DNA from: Apus apus
Lineage: Eukaryota > Chordata > Aves > Apodiformes > Apodidae
Direction of reading: 5' to 3'
Length of the DNA: 64,000 nt
Assembly: GCF_020740795.1 (NCBI RefSeq)
Contig: NC_067282.1
Coordinates: 152,258,858-152,322,857, forward strand
Under the pieces are notes generated by a model, which did not search any database, was not told the origin of the DNA, and worked only from the letters and a program-made list of their open reading frames with translations. Positions 30,901 through 43,754 of this stretch are shown piece by piece; within the stretch, counting starts at the first letter, position 1, and the number at the start of each line of letters is the position of its first letter. The position numbers and the translations under genes were made by a program.

Positions 30901-33900
30901 GTGGTGGGGAGGGGATGCGGGCAGCCCCCCACCCCACCTCGGCTGCTGGCACGTTCCCTGCTTTTCCCCCCAGTGCCAGCTTCTTCCCGAGACCTGCTGG
31001 CATTGGGCTGCTCTTGGCGGCGTGGCTACCCCAGAGATGGGATTCAAGCCCAGTGGATTTGGGGTGGCTGGGTGCTGGAAGGGGCCTGGGGAAGTTTGGG
31101 GAAATGGATGTGCAGCCCCAGGGCAGGGATCCCCCTCCTTTCCCCAGCCAGGGCCTGCGGGGTCTGGTGGCCCCCAATGTGGCCGATGAGCCCCTGGTCT
31201 CAGTCACAGTCTCACAGGAACCTCCATGTGCTGCAACGAGCTGGCCTGGGAGGCTTGCATCAAGACACTGCTAAAAGGGTACCCTCATTCAGACCTGAGT
31301 CTGAGGGGTGGGGGAGGAGATGCAGGAGGTCAGAGGTGTCCTAAGGATGGAGGACACCAGGTCCTGCTGAACAGTGGATGGCAATTTGAACCTTCATAGG
31401 ACTTTTGCACCCTCAGGATGGGCTTGTCACAACATATTCTTCTCTGTGGGGTCTTGCCAAGACAAGCAAGCTCTGCTTCCTCCAACGTGCTGAATAGCTC
31501 CTGAAGGCAAATGTGGGGTCTTTCACAAGGCATGGGGAGGTCTCCTGATGAGAAGGACTCTCTCACACTCACTCACCCTCATTCTTTGCTGCTCGTGCAC
31601 TAAGACAAGGTAGAGAATCTCAGCACACAAAGGTTAGGATGTTCTCCATCACATCTTCCATTTTCTAGCTAGCTTTCCTTCCCAGTTTCCTCTGGTAGTT
31701 GACTTATTCAGTTTCCTTTGTCACCAGGGCTGGTATAGGCCAACACCAACCCTGTAACTATGAGGGGTCACCCATGAAAAATCTTATGATCCTCCCAGGT
31801 TCTCCTCGGTTAGCAATAAGATAAGCTTAGCTCCTGCCCCAGCTCCTCACTGGAGAGCCAACCTGAAGATGCATCAATGCTAAGCCAGCAAATAGAGAGA
31901 GATGAAGGGATGTGATGTGTCTGCCATTGTATGGAGTAAATAAAGCTCTGAAACTCTAGGGTGGTTGTAGAGAAAACCTCGCTAGAACCCACTGAGAAGC
32001 CTTTACTGAATGGTGCTTAGAGGGAATGGCTATAGGACATTGATATCAAACAGGCAGAGGTGCTTAAAGGTTCCTCTGTGGCATGGTCTTGCACACCTTT
32101 AAAAGACCTCTCAACTCCAACATTTAGGATCCACTCCAACATTTGCTTGCTTTCTTCAGCATTACCTCCAGAAAAAGATGGGTTCAGATGCTCTTCTTCA
32201 CACAATGCCTTTTTCCCTTTGGAAGAGAGGGTGCCTTTCTCTTAGATGCCAAGAAAAGCCAGTGGAGAGCCTAGCAAACCAGCATTGAGATCCTGCTTCT
32301 TCTACCAAAGCAGCAGCAGCTGATTAACCTCAAGTCTAACAGCATGGGATGAAATCTCTCAGCAAAAGAGATCCTGGCTCCTGAGTGGGGGTTGCAGTTG
32401 TCATGAGAAGGGTCTTGGAGCACAGAGAGAGGGACAGTTTGGCAGTTCACCCTCTTTCTGGCAGCTAGATAACCAATGAAAATTAATGGGACAAGTTCAC
32501 TCTTTTGCTGGGGCCATACAAAGTTGTCCATGGCCCACTGGATGCAGAGTCAATGATGCTGTGGAGCTCATGGCATCTTCCCCCAGCCATCAAGATTCAT
32601 CTTCAAGCTTCAGAGACCCTGCACATGAGGTGTGGGAGAGCTGGAGGGAATGGAGGGTTGGTCTCCTGTCCCACGGGGTGATAGCCACCAGTGAGAAACA
32701 CTGCCCTGCTTGTTTCCTTGGCTGCAGCCAACCTTTATCCTGGAGCAGGGAGGAAGGATGTCAAAGAAAACGGCCAGAAAAGGGTGTTTATTTGTCCTCC
32801 CTTCAGCTGGATGTTTTCTGTGACTCCATGGGAAAGAGGCAATGGGGAAGGGATTTCTCAGTGTCCTCTGGAGTGGGGATACAAGGTGCTGACCACCAAG
32901 TGGCAGGGAGCAAAAGGCTGGGGATCCTGCTAGGGTTTTGATGGAGAAGATCCCCAGTCAAGAGCCCCTCAGGGCACTGAGAAGAGCTTCACAGTTCATT
33001 CAGCTCATACCCCGAAACCAGTGGCCTCTTGACAGGCTCTGTGGGGACAACAAGATGGTACTTGGACCTCAGCAAGACAGTGAGTGGTGGGGCTCACATT
33101 TCTGCATGCCCACAGGGTCTGGGTGAGCAGAAGAGATCTGACTCATCACTCCCAACTGGGGCAAGAAAGGGATCAAACCCAGAAGGGATTTCAGTAGTCC
33201 ACAGAGCTCTGGACCTGTGTTTGTCCCACTGTATACCATCCCATCAGGGGCTGCTGCCACCTGCCAGGCAGGACACAAGTCCCATTTGTGCCTTGTTGGA
33301 AGAGCTCAGCTGTAGATGGGTATATCGCCAAGGGACCATGTAGCAGCCACACAGTTTCTATGACCTACAGACTCAGTGTCTCCTCAGATTTAAAAGGCAG
33401 TGAGGTTTATTTTTTCCTTCAGAATGAAGTTCTTGCTTTTTGTCTCCCTGTCCTGTCTCCCCTTTCTGAAATCTCTTTCCCTATAGCACCTTTTCCCCTG
33501 TTTCCAGCCCCTCCTCACGGCACTGACTGCAGGTGTATGCTCATATAGCTTTTTCCAAGTCTCTTCTGTCTATATGTCATTTCTTCTATTGTCCTACAAA
33601 AAGGCAGAGGCAGGAGAGTGAGCTGTGGAAAATACACCTCTACTGCAGTGGGGCAAGGTGTGATGCTTCCTTTTCAGTTGTGGTGAGAATACAGGCAGAG
33701 GGGAAGGAGATGAAACCACCCCTGTTTCAGGAATCACTGAGGTAGCGTGTTTCTACCTCCAGTGCCCCCTGGGAGACAAGGACCCTCCAAGAGCCACCAC
33801 TGGCCACAGCAGCTAACTAACATTGCAGAAGTGGTTTTTCTAAATGCAAGCCTATCTAATGACTGCTTCCTGGTGAAAGGCTCGTATAGCAGACAACATA

Positions 33901-34339
33901 CATTTCTATGGATGAGGTGCTCCAGCTGCATAAAAATGTCCTTCGCAGATGAAGCACTTACCAGTGAAGGTGGCTCATGGGCCAGAGACCTTACTAAGCA
34001 ACAAATTTCCTGTGACACACCAGTGAAATGCTTTCTTTGGGCCTCAGTCCCAAATAGGCAAAGGTGAAAGGATGCCACTGCTCCACCATAAAGGCATGTC
34101 AGAAGGGCAATGGCTGAAACTGGGTGGGAAGTGGGGGTGTCCCACCACACTAGGTGCCCCTGTGTCTCCACCGCTTGCAAGGGTGACGGGCAAGGCACCC
34201 TGCTTGAGGCTGGATGCTCAGTGAGCCAGGTGCATCCCTGCAGGTGCACCTACTCAGTAGGGTTTTAATGAAGGAACCATGCTGGTGGGACACCTCCACC
34301 AATGAGATGTGACCACTGAGGTTGCAGGGGAGGAGTTTT
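30901..34339. other. gene-free region upstream of SOX10, proximal part
   Basis: No repeat, exon or RNA gene recognised. Open frames here are short and show no familiar motif. The proximal promoter of SOX10 should lie in the first few hundred bases. Confidence 0.5.
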
Positions 34340-34799
34340 GCTAGATGACATTCATCTCCTTCACCTGTGGCAAGGGAGGAGCAAGAGAGGAGAGCCCGTC
34401 CACAGCAGAGGAGCAGTAGGATCCCCAGAGTGAGTGCCAGGGCCAGCTTTTGTCCCCTGCCCAGCTCAGGGGCACAGCACTGGTATTGTCCCAAGACTGC
34501 CTGGGAAAATGGGAGGGGTTCCCCACAAAACCTTTCCATACAGCAAACCAGCGTCAGAGCCAGGGAGTGAGGGGCGGGGGGGGGGGGAGGAACGACACAG
34601 ACATTCAAAAAAATACACACACATCCCCCCCTCACCCCCCTCCCAGCCAAACAATACCCGCAGTGTGCCGAGGGAAAGGGAGACCCATGAATTGGGAGTT
34701 TGATAAGGATTTTCTCCCTCGCCCGCCCGCTCTCTCAACGGCCCCTTCAGTTTTCCCAACAACCCCCCCAGCCACCCCCCCCCCCTACCCCCCCCACAC

Positions 34800-34960
34800 C
34801 CCCTTCCAGCTCCTTCCCGTGCCGGCTTTCTTGTTTGGGCCTTAAACAGTGCGCCGTCTTTGTTCGGGATACAGGTGAATGGCAATCATGTGATTAACGC
34901 ACACTCACACACACACACACGCGCGCGCACACATAAAAAGCTTTTTAAGAGCGTCCAGCT
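34800..34960. promoter_or_regulatory. candidate regulatory patch upstream of SOX10
   Basis: A non-repetitive stretch with CTTTGTTC (SOX type, 34857-34864), E-boxes CAGGTG (34872-34877) and CATGTG (34887-34892), directly followed by an alternating purine-pyrimidine run (34906-34934) and a CATAAAAAG box near 34932. Flanked by poly-C and G-rich tracts. Candidate on motif content only. Confidence 0.35.
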
Positions 34961-37900
34961 TGCTCCAGACCCAAAGACAGGAGAGGACACCCGGGCTAGG
35001 AGGAGCTGAGGCGGCAGTCGTGGCCAGGATGGGGACAGCCACCGGGGATGGAAGGACGAGCAGGCACCACCACCTCCCTGCAACATCCCCTTCCCGTGGA
35101 GGTGGGCACACGAGGCCAGGAGGGGAGGGGGGGGGGGGCAAGATTTGGGATTCGGGGGTGGGAGGGGGTCTTGCTTCTGCTGCCTCCTTGCCCACGCTGG
35201 GCAGGTTGGTGTGGGTTTGACCTGGCCGGTTTGAGGCTGTGGGAGGGACAGTGGGGTGACTACCCCAACAAGGGCCTGGGGAGGGGGCTGCCGAAGTCTC
35301 TCCTTCTCCCCCTGACGGGTTTCCCATAGCAAAGCCAAGCCCTCCACACTCCCTGATTCCCACGTGGGATTTGTGTCTTTGTCAGCACGAGGCTTGCTGG
35401 TCCCACTGTGGCTGGAGGGGAGGGCTCAGTGAGGAAGAGGAGTGGGCAGGCCTCCTGCTGGGAAGGGTGGGATGTCTCAACCCCCCCCCTCAAGCTGTGG
35501 TGTGGGGAGATCTCACTGGATTTTCTCAGTCTCATGGTGGCTCAGGAGGGTGAAAGAGAGAAGTAGAGGACCAGGCAACTCAGGTGGTTATGGGAGGGTT
35601 GCAGATGGCAGGGACAGTTGACACATGGTGGAAGTCCCTCTGGCCCAGCCAGAAACAGTATATCCAACCTCCTCGGTAAGGACTACATGTCCTCTTTGGT
35701 GTGGAGATGCCGCTGAGCCCTGTCACACTTCATCACCATGATCATAAAATAGCTGGGAATATGGTTACTCAGGCCGGGGGAAAAAGGAAAGCTAGTAATG
35801 GGATGGCCATCTCAGCCATTCACAGAGGGAGTAATGAAAGAACTGGGAAAAACAGCAAAGTTTCAGATGGTTACTCTTTTTATTTGAAGATTGTCTGAAT
35901 GTGAGGCTCCAAGGAAAAATGGGGAGGAGCAAAAAGGAGACATCACCATGACACTTGGAAAATCTATGGGTCTGCAGCTGGTCTCACTCGTGAGACATCA
36001 TGGGACATGATTGATGGCACCCTGGGAGAGATCGGGACCAGGCCATACCCTTTGACAGAGCACCAAAGCCCAGTCCCCGTCTCCACCACTTCCTCATGCC
36101 CTTCTCTTCATACTCCTCTCTGATCTGATGTCACAACCACCCTCCCAGCATGTGGGTCATTTTCAAAGCCTTTCCATGAAAGGAAGAAGCAGAAAGCCCC
36201 AAGAGCCCACATTTGTGTCACCCTCCACGATTCTGCAGGAACTGCAAGCACCAAAAAGTCCGTCAATTTGCCTTGTGCTGATGGCATCCTCCCAGCAGGG
36301 AGCTGGGCACAGGATCCACTGTCAGATTCTGGTCTTCATCATCCCTCACCATTTTTGGCTGAAGCTTCCAACATTGGCCCTAGACCTTCCCAGGTGCCAA
36401 GGAGGCAGCCTGAGGAGAAAGAACATGGTGGGGGTCTCTCATGTAAAGCAAGGAGCTGCCTGCAGCCCTGCCTGGGTTTTGGCAGCACCACCCCGCATCT
36501 GTGTGGTTACAGGACATTTAGCTGCAGGGGGTGGGCAGTAATTTTTGTCATGGGGTATCAAGGGATATGAAATGCGTGTGACACCTTTGTTGCTTACTGC
36601 ATGACTGGGCTGTTTGTCCCTCTGTCGGACCCAAAAGAAACATTATGGTGGTTGCTCTCCTCTGGGGTTAATGGTTCTCCATGGGCAATACAGTATGGAT
36701 GATGCCAATGGGCATGTGACCCTGTGCTCCCATCACCCCAGGATGGGATGGGGCACATCAGGAAGCTCGTGGGGACTGGGGCTGGGATGTGGTTGGAGAG
36801 TCCCACCTGTCTCCAGACAGGGGTAAACCCCATTCCTTCTCCAAGGCATGGTGAGGGCTGCCACAGGTGCAGGAAACTGCTCTGCTGCTGCCACAGGTGT
36901 CTGCCTTGATGTGGCCAAGCAGGAGACTTTGCACAGTGGCATTTTTTGCTCTAAGGCAGTGGATTATGGTGCCAGCTACTTCAGAGAGGAGGCACAGGAA
37001 AATCTCATGGAAAGGATCAGGGAGAATCACCTCTGAGCATCACAAAGACCCCAGGCATCTCCTGGCCTCATCTTGGCCAGCTCAATGTTTCATGGGCACC
37101 AGGAGGACTTACAATGGCTAAACTGGACAATTTTCCTGCGTTACTTGGGTCTGAGAAGATCAAAGAGGAATGGAGCAGTCACGTCTGTCTGCTACCTGCT
37201 TTGATAGGTGGCACAGAGCCTCCCTGGCTGTTAACCCCCTCATCTCCTGCCACAGAGGTCAGGTGCACTTCCAAAAAGCAAACCCCAGAATCAAGTGCTG
37301 CAGGGGTGAGGAGCAGGGGAAGAAGGGGACCTGGTTTGCCTTTTCTTGGATGGAGTGTGACATATCCAGTGCAATATAATGGAGGGAGGTGGGTGCTCTC
37401 TGCATGACAGAGGAGAGATGCCCAGAGGGGAGAGGAAAGGAACTGTACAAGAGTGGGGAGAACAGTGAGATAAGAGGACCCTCCCAACAGGACCTGTGGT
37501 TGAGGCAGTGCTGGGTGACACCATTGGACTCATTCAGTAGTGGCTGAGGTGGCTCTGGGGTGATCTTCACCTCTGCCAGTCCTCTGGCTGCAGGGAGGCT
37601 CCTGGGGAGCCAAGGGAAGGGTTAAGTTGAGAAGGCTTCAGCCTGCTGCCTTGGCCCCTGTAATTCCTCCAGAGAGTAGGACTGGGAGAACAAGGAGCCC
37701 TTTCTGTTCACAGGAATTAATAGCAAAGAGTCATCTGGGGTGTCATTCAAGCCCTGATCAGCTCCCGGAGGAATGTGAGGGAGAGCGAGCGAGGGAGCAC
37801 AGCCTGAGGCCGAGGCACCAAAGCCAGGGCAGGAGCAGTTCGCCTGGTAACCAGTGTTACCAGCTGGCATTCGGGCGGTGGGACTGTCTTCCCCCTCACC

Positions 37901-38979
37901 CCAGCCTCCGTGTCCCCTCTGCCCTGTGCAGGGGCTCACCCTGACACCCATACTCAAAGGGCTCCCACCACCTCCTAAGCTTATCTCTTGTTACCCATCA
38001 CTTTGTCCCAGCTGGGATGATGTCCCAACCTGTCAACACCACAGCCTCTCCTCGTCTGAGCCAGGAGAGACGGGCCAGGCGAGCAGGCGCCAGCACCACC
38101 CCACTGCCCTCATGGTGGACGTGAACTCCAGCAGACACTGCCTCTCCAGGACTTGCCCATCACCCCCAGCCTCTGGTGGCTTGTGGGGTCTGTCCTCCCA
38201 AGCAAGCTTGCTCACAGAGAGGGTCTCCAGGGAGTTCTCAAGCATGGCTGGGGCATGAGGTACTACAAAGTTCAATGCTGAAGCCTTTGTTGCTGCACTG
38301 TCTTGCCCAGACTGACTTTGGTCAGTGCAATTTCAGGAGAAAATGATTAGGCCAGTGAATGTTTCACAGCGCTGCTTCACAGCTGCACAGGGTGACTTGA
38401 AAGTGCTGCATGGTGACACTGCAGCCTTGTCTGTAAGGGCAGTCAGCTCCAGTGAGACAAGGAGAGTTTTTGGCCACATATTTACCAGCCTAAGAAGGGG
38501 ACCTCGGAGCAGACTGTCCTGCTCTGCGACTAACCTTTCTGCCTGGCTGCACTGCTGGTGGCCAGCATCACCATACCCAGTGGCACAAGGTCACCCAAGG
38601 CTCCACGGTCATCCCTACTATATGGACTATGGAGTCTTCAGGGCAACACTTGATGTCAGCCCTAGGTGTGTGCACAACCACAGCACTGAACAAGAGCTGA
38701 GTTCACCCGCCTGGCAGCACTTGCAGGTTGAGCAGACGGTGTGACCTGCATGAAATGTGACCTGAGCCATGCTGGACTGCAACGAGTTGCTGCTGGTGGC
38801 CACGAGGCATCTCACCAAAGCTTCCCCACCTCCCCCCAGACACCAGGACAGTGCAAAACCAAGCTTAAGCATAGCTCTGCATCTCAGCATCCTTTGAGAG
38901 ACACTTGGTGCTGCCAGGATGGACTCCTCCACCCCCTCCCCGCTCCTCGTACCACTGCCACAATAAGCACCCCTTGTCG
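34961..38979. other. gene-free region upstream of SOX10
   Basis: About 4 kb with G-rich tracts near 35130-35170. Nothing recognisable as gene, CR1 copy or RNA. Confidence 0.5.
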
Positions 38980-39260
38980 TAGAGGGGTTAATAAATGATG
39001 CAAGAAAGGAGCCCTTTAATGCACGGTGACCTTTGGCCTTTCATAAATCACAGTGTTGGGCTGCGGGTGTGCGGGGGGCGCGAGGCAGCGGGGGGAGAGG
39101 ATGGGAGGGGGTCCATGCAGCTGCGCCACGGAGTTGACATTGTTCCCACCATCACTAAAGTGCAACAAATCCCTCTATTGTGTTCCTGGTTTATCTGGTT
39201 CCTCTTGTTTATTAGCAGAGGTTGTTTGGCGCTGGCTCCAGCCCTGGGCGGGTGGAAAGA
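38980..39260. promoter_or_regulatory. candidate SOX10 upstream enhancer with SOX sites and a DR1
   Basis: Contains TGACCTTTGGCCT (39027-39039), the reverse complement of an exact nuclear-receptor DR1; CATTGTTC (39139-39146); and a face-to-face pair AACAAAT (39164-39170) and ATTGTG (39177-39182), as SoxE dimers prefer, followed by a TTCC core and CTTGTTTATTAG. Dense, non-repetitive and about 9.8 kb upstream of the SOX10 ATG. Distal autoregulatory SOX10 enhancers with paired SOX sites are known in mouse; no specific homology is claimed. Confidence 0.5.
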
Positions 39261-39391
39261 GTGTTGGCACGCACCAGAGGAGGGGAGGGAGGGAGTGTGG
39301 GGTGGGGGGACGACCGGGATGGGAGGACTAAAGCAGTTCATCAATGGCTGTATTGTCCCATCTTTTTTGTTGCTCCTGTAATGATATGTTT

Positions 39392-39426
39392 AAAAAAAAA
39401 AAAAAAAAAAAGGGGGGGGGGGGGGG
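39392..39426 (+). repeat. A20-G15 homopolymer pair
   Basis: Twenty A directly followed by fifteen G, then a C and more G. It lies about 130 bases beyond the candidate enhancer. Confidence 0.95.
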
Positions 39427-42400
39427 CGGGGAGAGGGAGATTAAATAAAATAAAATAATTTCTAAAAAGGAGGTGGGCGGTGACAAGGGAGGAACAGAAA
39501 GACAAACGACACAGAAGGGCTTGGTAAGGATGGCCGGGCCCGCAGCGGATGCTGTGGCAGCTGGGGAGGCTGGGTCGGAGCCGCGACGGGGCTGCTCTGC
39601 GCCTTTATGCTGCTCCTTCAGGTCGGGAGGCGAGAGCCCCAGCGGGGCAGCCTGGGCCCACCCCTGCCAACTCTGTCCATGGCCAGCGGGACCACGTGCG
39701 GAGAGGCTGGAGCGGCGGGACTGAGGGGCTGAAGGGGGAGGAGGGCTGTTCTTCACGTCCCTCGAGTCTCAACCTGCCTTTGTACAGAGGAGGCAGTTGT
39801 GGGGCACAGCATCTTCTCAAAGCACCTGCAGTGTCCTTCATCCCACTTGGCCATCATCCCCCAGCCTACCCACCTGTTATGAGAAGTACCAGGGTCCCTC
39901 CCCAAATTAGCACTGATTTTCTTGTGTCCAGACCTTGCTCACTCTAGTGATTTTAACCCCTGGAGGTACCTATGGACACATGTCCGTGGAGAGCTCCTCT
40001 GGTTTTCATAGGGATCAGCAGGAGAGTGCTGGAAGATGATGGCACTTTGGCTGCCACTTTGCCTAAAGCTAGATGACAAAGCAGGTAAAACTGCCACCAC
40101 CACAGGAGCTTTGCTAGTCATTGCTCAGCCTCTTGCCACCCGTGGAGCTGAACCGAAGCAAGCATCCCAAAGAGCTGCACATGCCATGGTAATGCTACTG
40201 AGATCACAGAACATTTTTTTGAGAGAAGAGCAAAATTCTGTCAGAGATGCTCAAGGGCTGTTTCTAGTTCATCTCAGGCTACTACCTGACTGGTTTCATC
40301 CCCATCACACCAGCTGTGTCTACTCCAGTGTCTCCGTCACCTCAGAGATGTTGCGTAGTGGCATGTTGATCTGGACATGCACAGGAGCCCTGCTATGATT
40401 TTTAAAACTTTTATTTATTTATTTATTTACTTTCAAATAGCCTAACTCAGAGATTGAAATATTCTGTTGAACCTGAAATAGCAAGTTTTATTTTTGTGGT
40501 TATCAGGCTTTTGTGTCTGACCTCTCACCTTTCAACCTGGGTCAAGTTTTTCAATGCAAAATGCTAGTTTGAAATGAAATGTCAGAAATTCCCTTTGAAA
40601 ATGTCCATTCATAACATTTTGGCATTTAGAAAACAGAATAATTCAGGGAGATTGTCTTGAAATGAAATGTTTTGATATTTTAAAAATCCCCCTCCCACAC
40701 TCGCTTTCCAGCCAGAAGAGCTTGCTGAATTAGGTCTGGATCTGCAACTCTTTTCATTTCTCTGAAGTCCTATGTCTTGGCAAATGATATGCCTATAAAT
40801 GCTTGCCTGGTACCAGTCATTCCACCCTTAGATGATGCCACATCCTTGCCATCCCTGGGAGGTCTCAGCGTCTCCTGAGACATGCTGAAGAGTTCCTGGA
40901 TTGTTGGTTTCCCAAAGTCCTACCTTGCTGCAAGTGATCTTGGGACTCATGGCAGACCTGCCATCAATCTGTGGCACCCAGTCCCTGAAGGTCAGGCATG
41001 AAACCTGGCACTGGCACAGCTGTGGCTTTGTGAGCTTAAAAACTAGAGGCTTCAACTCACACAGTGCAGCTGCAGCTCCGGGTGTTTCTAAAGGGACAGA
41101 AGAGGAGCTGGGTGGCAGGGATGTGAAGATCTGAAGCTATAGAAGTGGAACAGAGGAGAGGAAGGGATGGGACAGATTCTTCCTTATCCCCAGGATGCCT
41201 GGCAACACAAGCCGAGGGAATCCTTTTCACCTGAGTAGCAAATGACGTATGCCAAAGCTGAGAAAAAACACTGACTTGATTAGAACTGACACTTTTCATA
41301 CCTTTTTCTGCCATGTAAACATAAAATGAGAGAGTGAACCATCCGGGTGACCACATAGAGATGAGTCAGGTAGTGATGATGGGATTATACAGTTGTCAAC
41401 AGCTTCCTAGTTCAAGAGTGGTTCAGCTCCCCACCTCCTCCTCTGCCCTTTACACTCCTTCTCCAACACAAGTCTGATCTGCTTCTCTGCTGTAGGAAAT
41501 TCTCAAACCTATTGCTGGCTTCCCCTGATCAGATACTGCTCCATATCCAGCAGGTAGCTCCATGCACAGTGTCATTCAAAGCATCTTCATCTAACAGCTG
41601 ACAAGAAAGAATGAGTAATTCCCACAAGCAGTCAGTATATCTACTTGTTCAAACAAAACATCAAGATCCACCAGCCCTTCCCTTCCTACAGACACTCCAG
41701 ACCAGTGAGAGGGGACTTCATAGGACTTCTGAATTACAAACCTGAAGAGTCACATGGTTTTCCTTGGAAAAATCTGGTCACACAATGAGTTTAGCAGCAA
41801 CCTGGAAACAGAGTACAGTTTGCCTGTGCCAACTTGAACCAGAAGCAACATCAACCCTACGCTTGAGCTGGACAGTCACAGGAATGTATTGAATCCAAGC
41901 ACCCTGCTAAGACTCTCACGTCTCTTTTTTTCACTGGCAGGCTAAAACTTTGCATAGTCTAAGGCTATTTACCAATCTCATCAGCCCTCAGAGCAGGTGG
42001 GACTGGTGGCTTTGAAGGAGATGCTTCTGTCTGTCCAGAGTAGGTCATGTCACATCGCAGAAAGGACAGAGTGCTGGGCCCTTGATTTATAGGAGGCAAG
42101 TGCACCCCTGAGTGTCCTCAAAGGTAAAGTCTAGTCTGAGCTGCTGTCCCTGAGAGCAGCATCTGGATCACACCATAGATGTCCCCAGGAAAGTTCAGTG
42201 GGTAGTAATGAGGACCAGCTGGATTGCCTAAAGGCTAAGCCAGCAGAGCACTGTAGTTTGCAGCAGGGAGCTCTTCTCCTTCCACATCAGCAGATCATGG
42301 AAGAGAAAACACATTCTCATCATGCACATGAAGAGGACATCTCCATCACATAGAGTGTGGGAGACGCTCCTTGGACACTGAGTTCTCAGCTGTTCTCATG

Positions 42401-42439
42401 GTGGGCCTGACTCTGCTTTCATTGGCATCCCTTGGGGCA
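39427..42439. other. gene-free region upstream of SOX10
   Basis: About 3 kb without recognisable gene or repeat, apart from an ATTT microsatellite near 40410-40430. Confidence 0.5.
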
Positions 42440-42479
42440 GGGACAGAACTGTGGCACTCACCATAAACTCCACAATCCC

Positions 42480-42700
42480 AGCGGCTGTCAAGAAACTTAC
42501 CATTAGGTTTTGCTCTCCAAGCCCCAGGGAAGTTCAAGGAACCACTTATCTGCCAGCAACGGCCTGGGAGTTTTTCAAATTAATATCAGCATTAGGCTGG
42601 AAATTCATAACAAGCCCAGAACAAGCTCCTAACCAAGAGGCACACTTGGGACATTTTAAACCCAAGTGGCAACAGCCCAGCTCCCGCACCTCCGCAGGGA
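42480..42700. promoter_or_regulatory. candidate regulatory patch with inverted E-box arms
   Basis: CACTTGGG (42643-42650) and CCCAAGTG (42661-42668) form a perfect 8-base inverted repeat with a 10-base AT-rich centre; each arm starts or ends with an E-box (CACTTG / CAAGTG). Upstream is AT-rich DNA with homeobox-type TTAAT cores. Candidate on motif content only. Confidence 0.35.
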
Positions 42701-43499
42701 GTCGCACCCTGTGTGTTTTGCTCTGAGGCGGGAGGGGGGGCACAGCCCGTCACCCCCCGGCCACACGACACGGTGACTGGAGGAGCATGGCACTGCTGGC
42801 CGAGCATCCCAGCCCAGATGGCACAGCTGAACCTGCCGGGAGGCACCGCCGGCTGCACCAGTGCCCGCTCCTGCCCTGCCCCAAGCACAGCTGTCCTGTG
42901 TCCCCTCTTCTCCCCACCCCCAGGAGACCGCACGGCATCTGTGGTCCCCTGGCCACCAACGTGGCCCCTCCATCAGGGGCCCCCTCGCCCACTGGTCAGC
43001 TCTGTTGGGATCAAGGCATGAGAATTTCTCCCTCGTTCGCACAATCATCTTGCCTTCCCCCCATCCAACCATCAAAATCCTCCTTCCCGCTGCCTCTCTT
43101 CTTTCTCCTTCCCGCTGCCTCCCCCTTCTCTCCCTGGAACTTCCCTGCAGCTGCAGAGCTGGCCAGACAATCGGGTGTTTTAGAGAAATACATTTTTGGG
43201 CTAATTTGCCATGCATAAGTGTTTCTCTTACCCTTTAAAGGCAGGGAACAAAGAGCACATTCTCTGGGAGCTCTGCCCTGTTGTGAGCAGCCCTGCAGCT
43301 GTACAGCGCTGTGCTACCCTCCGCTCTCCTGCTCCACTCTCTGCTAGCTGTGCAAGGAGATGGGGCTCTGCCTCTCCTCACGACCACACCGTCTCCTACC
43401 CATCACTAGACATTTCATCCTGTTTGGGTTTTTTTTTTGTAAAAGAAGCAGAGCCAGCACAGTGGGGAGGGAAAGGATTTGGCAGCACTGTCTCCTAGA

Positions 43500-43683
43500 C
43501 TGACTTGCCAGATCAGCCAGGTACAGTCTTTTATGGTGAGACATCATTTATTTGTAAACAATCTGAATTTTCCTTTATCTAGGGGCTTAATCCTCTGTCC
43601 AAGCTAAGTATTTATTTTATCCCCTCAATAAACAACACTGGCAATGCATCACACACACCCAAGTGGGAAATTTTGCTCCATAA
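43500..43683. promoter_or_regulatory. AT-rich candidate conserved patch before the CR1 pair
   Basis: Unique AT-rich sequence with forkhead-like TTTGTAAACAATC (43551-43563), TATTTATTTTATC and AATAAACAACA boxes. The text looks non-repetitive and ends sharply at the CR1 tail. Weak evidence for function. Confidence 0.25.
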
Positions 43684-43754
43684 GCTAGGTTAATGGTTGG
43701 ACTTGATGATCTTAAAGGTCTTTTGCAACCAAAACAGTCCTATGATTCTATGAT
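43684..43754 (+). mobile_element. CR1 3' tail
   Basis: GGTTAATGGTTGGACTTGAT followed by TCTTAAAGGTC and the terminal CTATGATTCTATGAT repeats: the last 70 bases of a CR1 element, in plus orientation. Confidence 0.85.
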
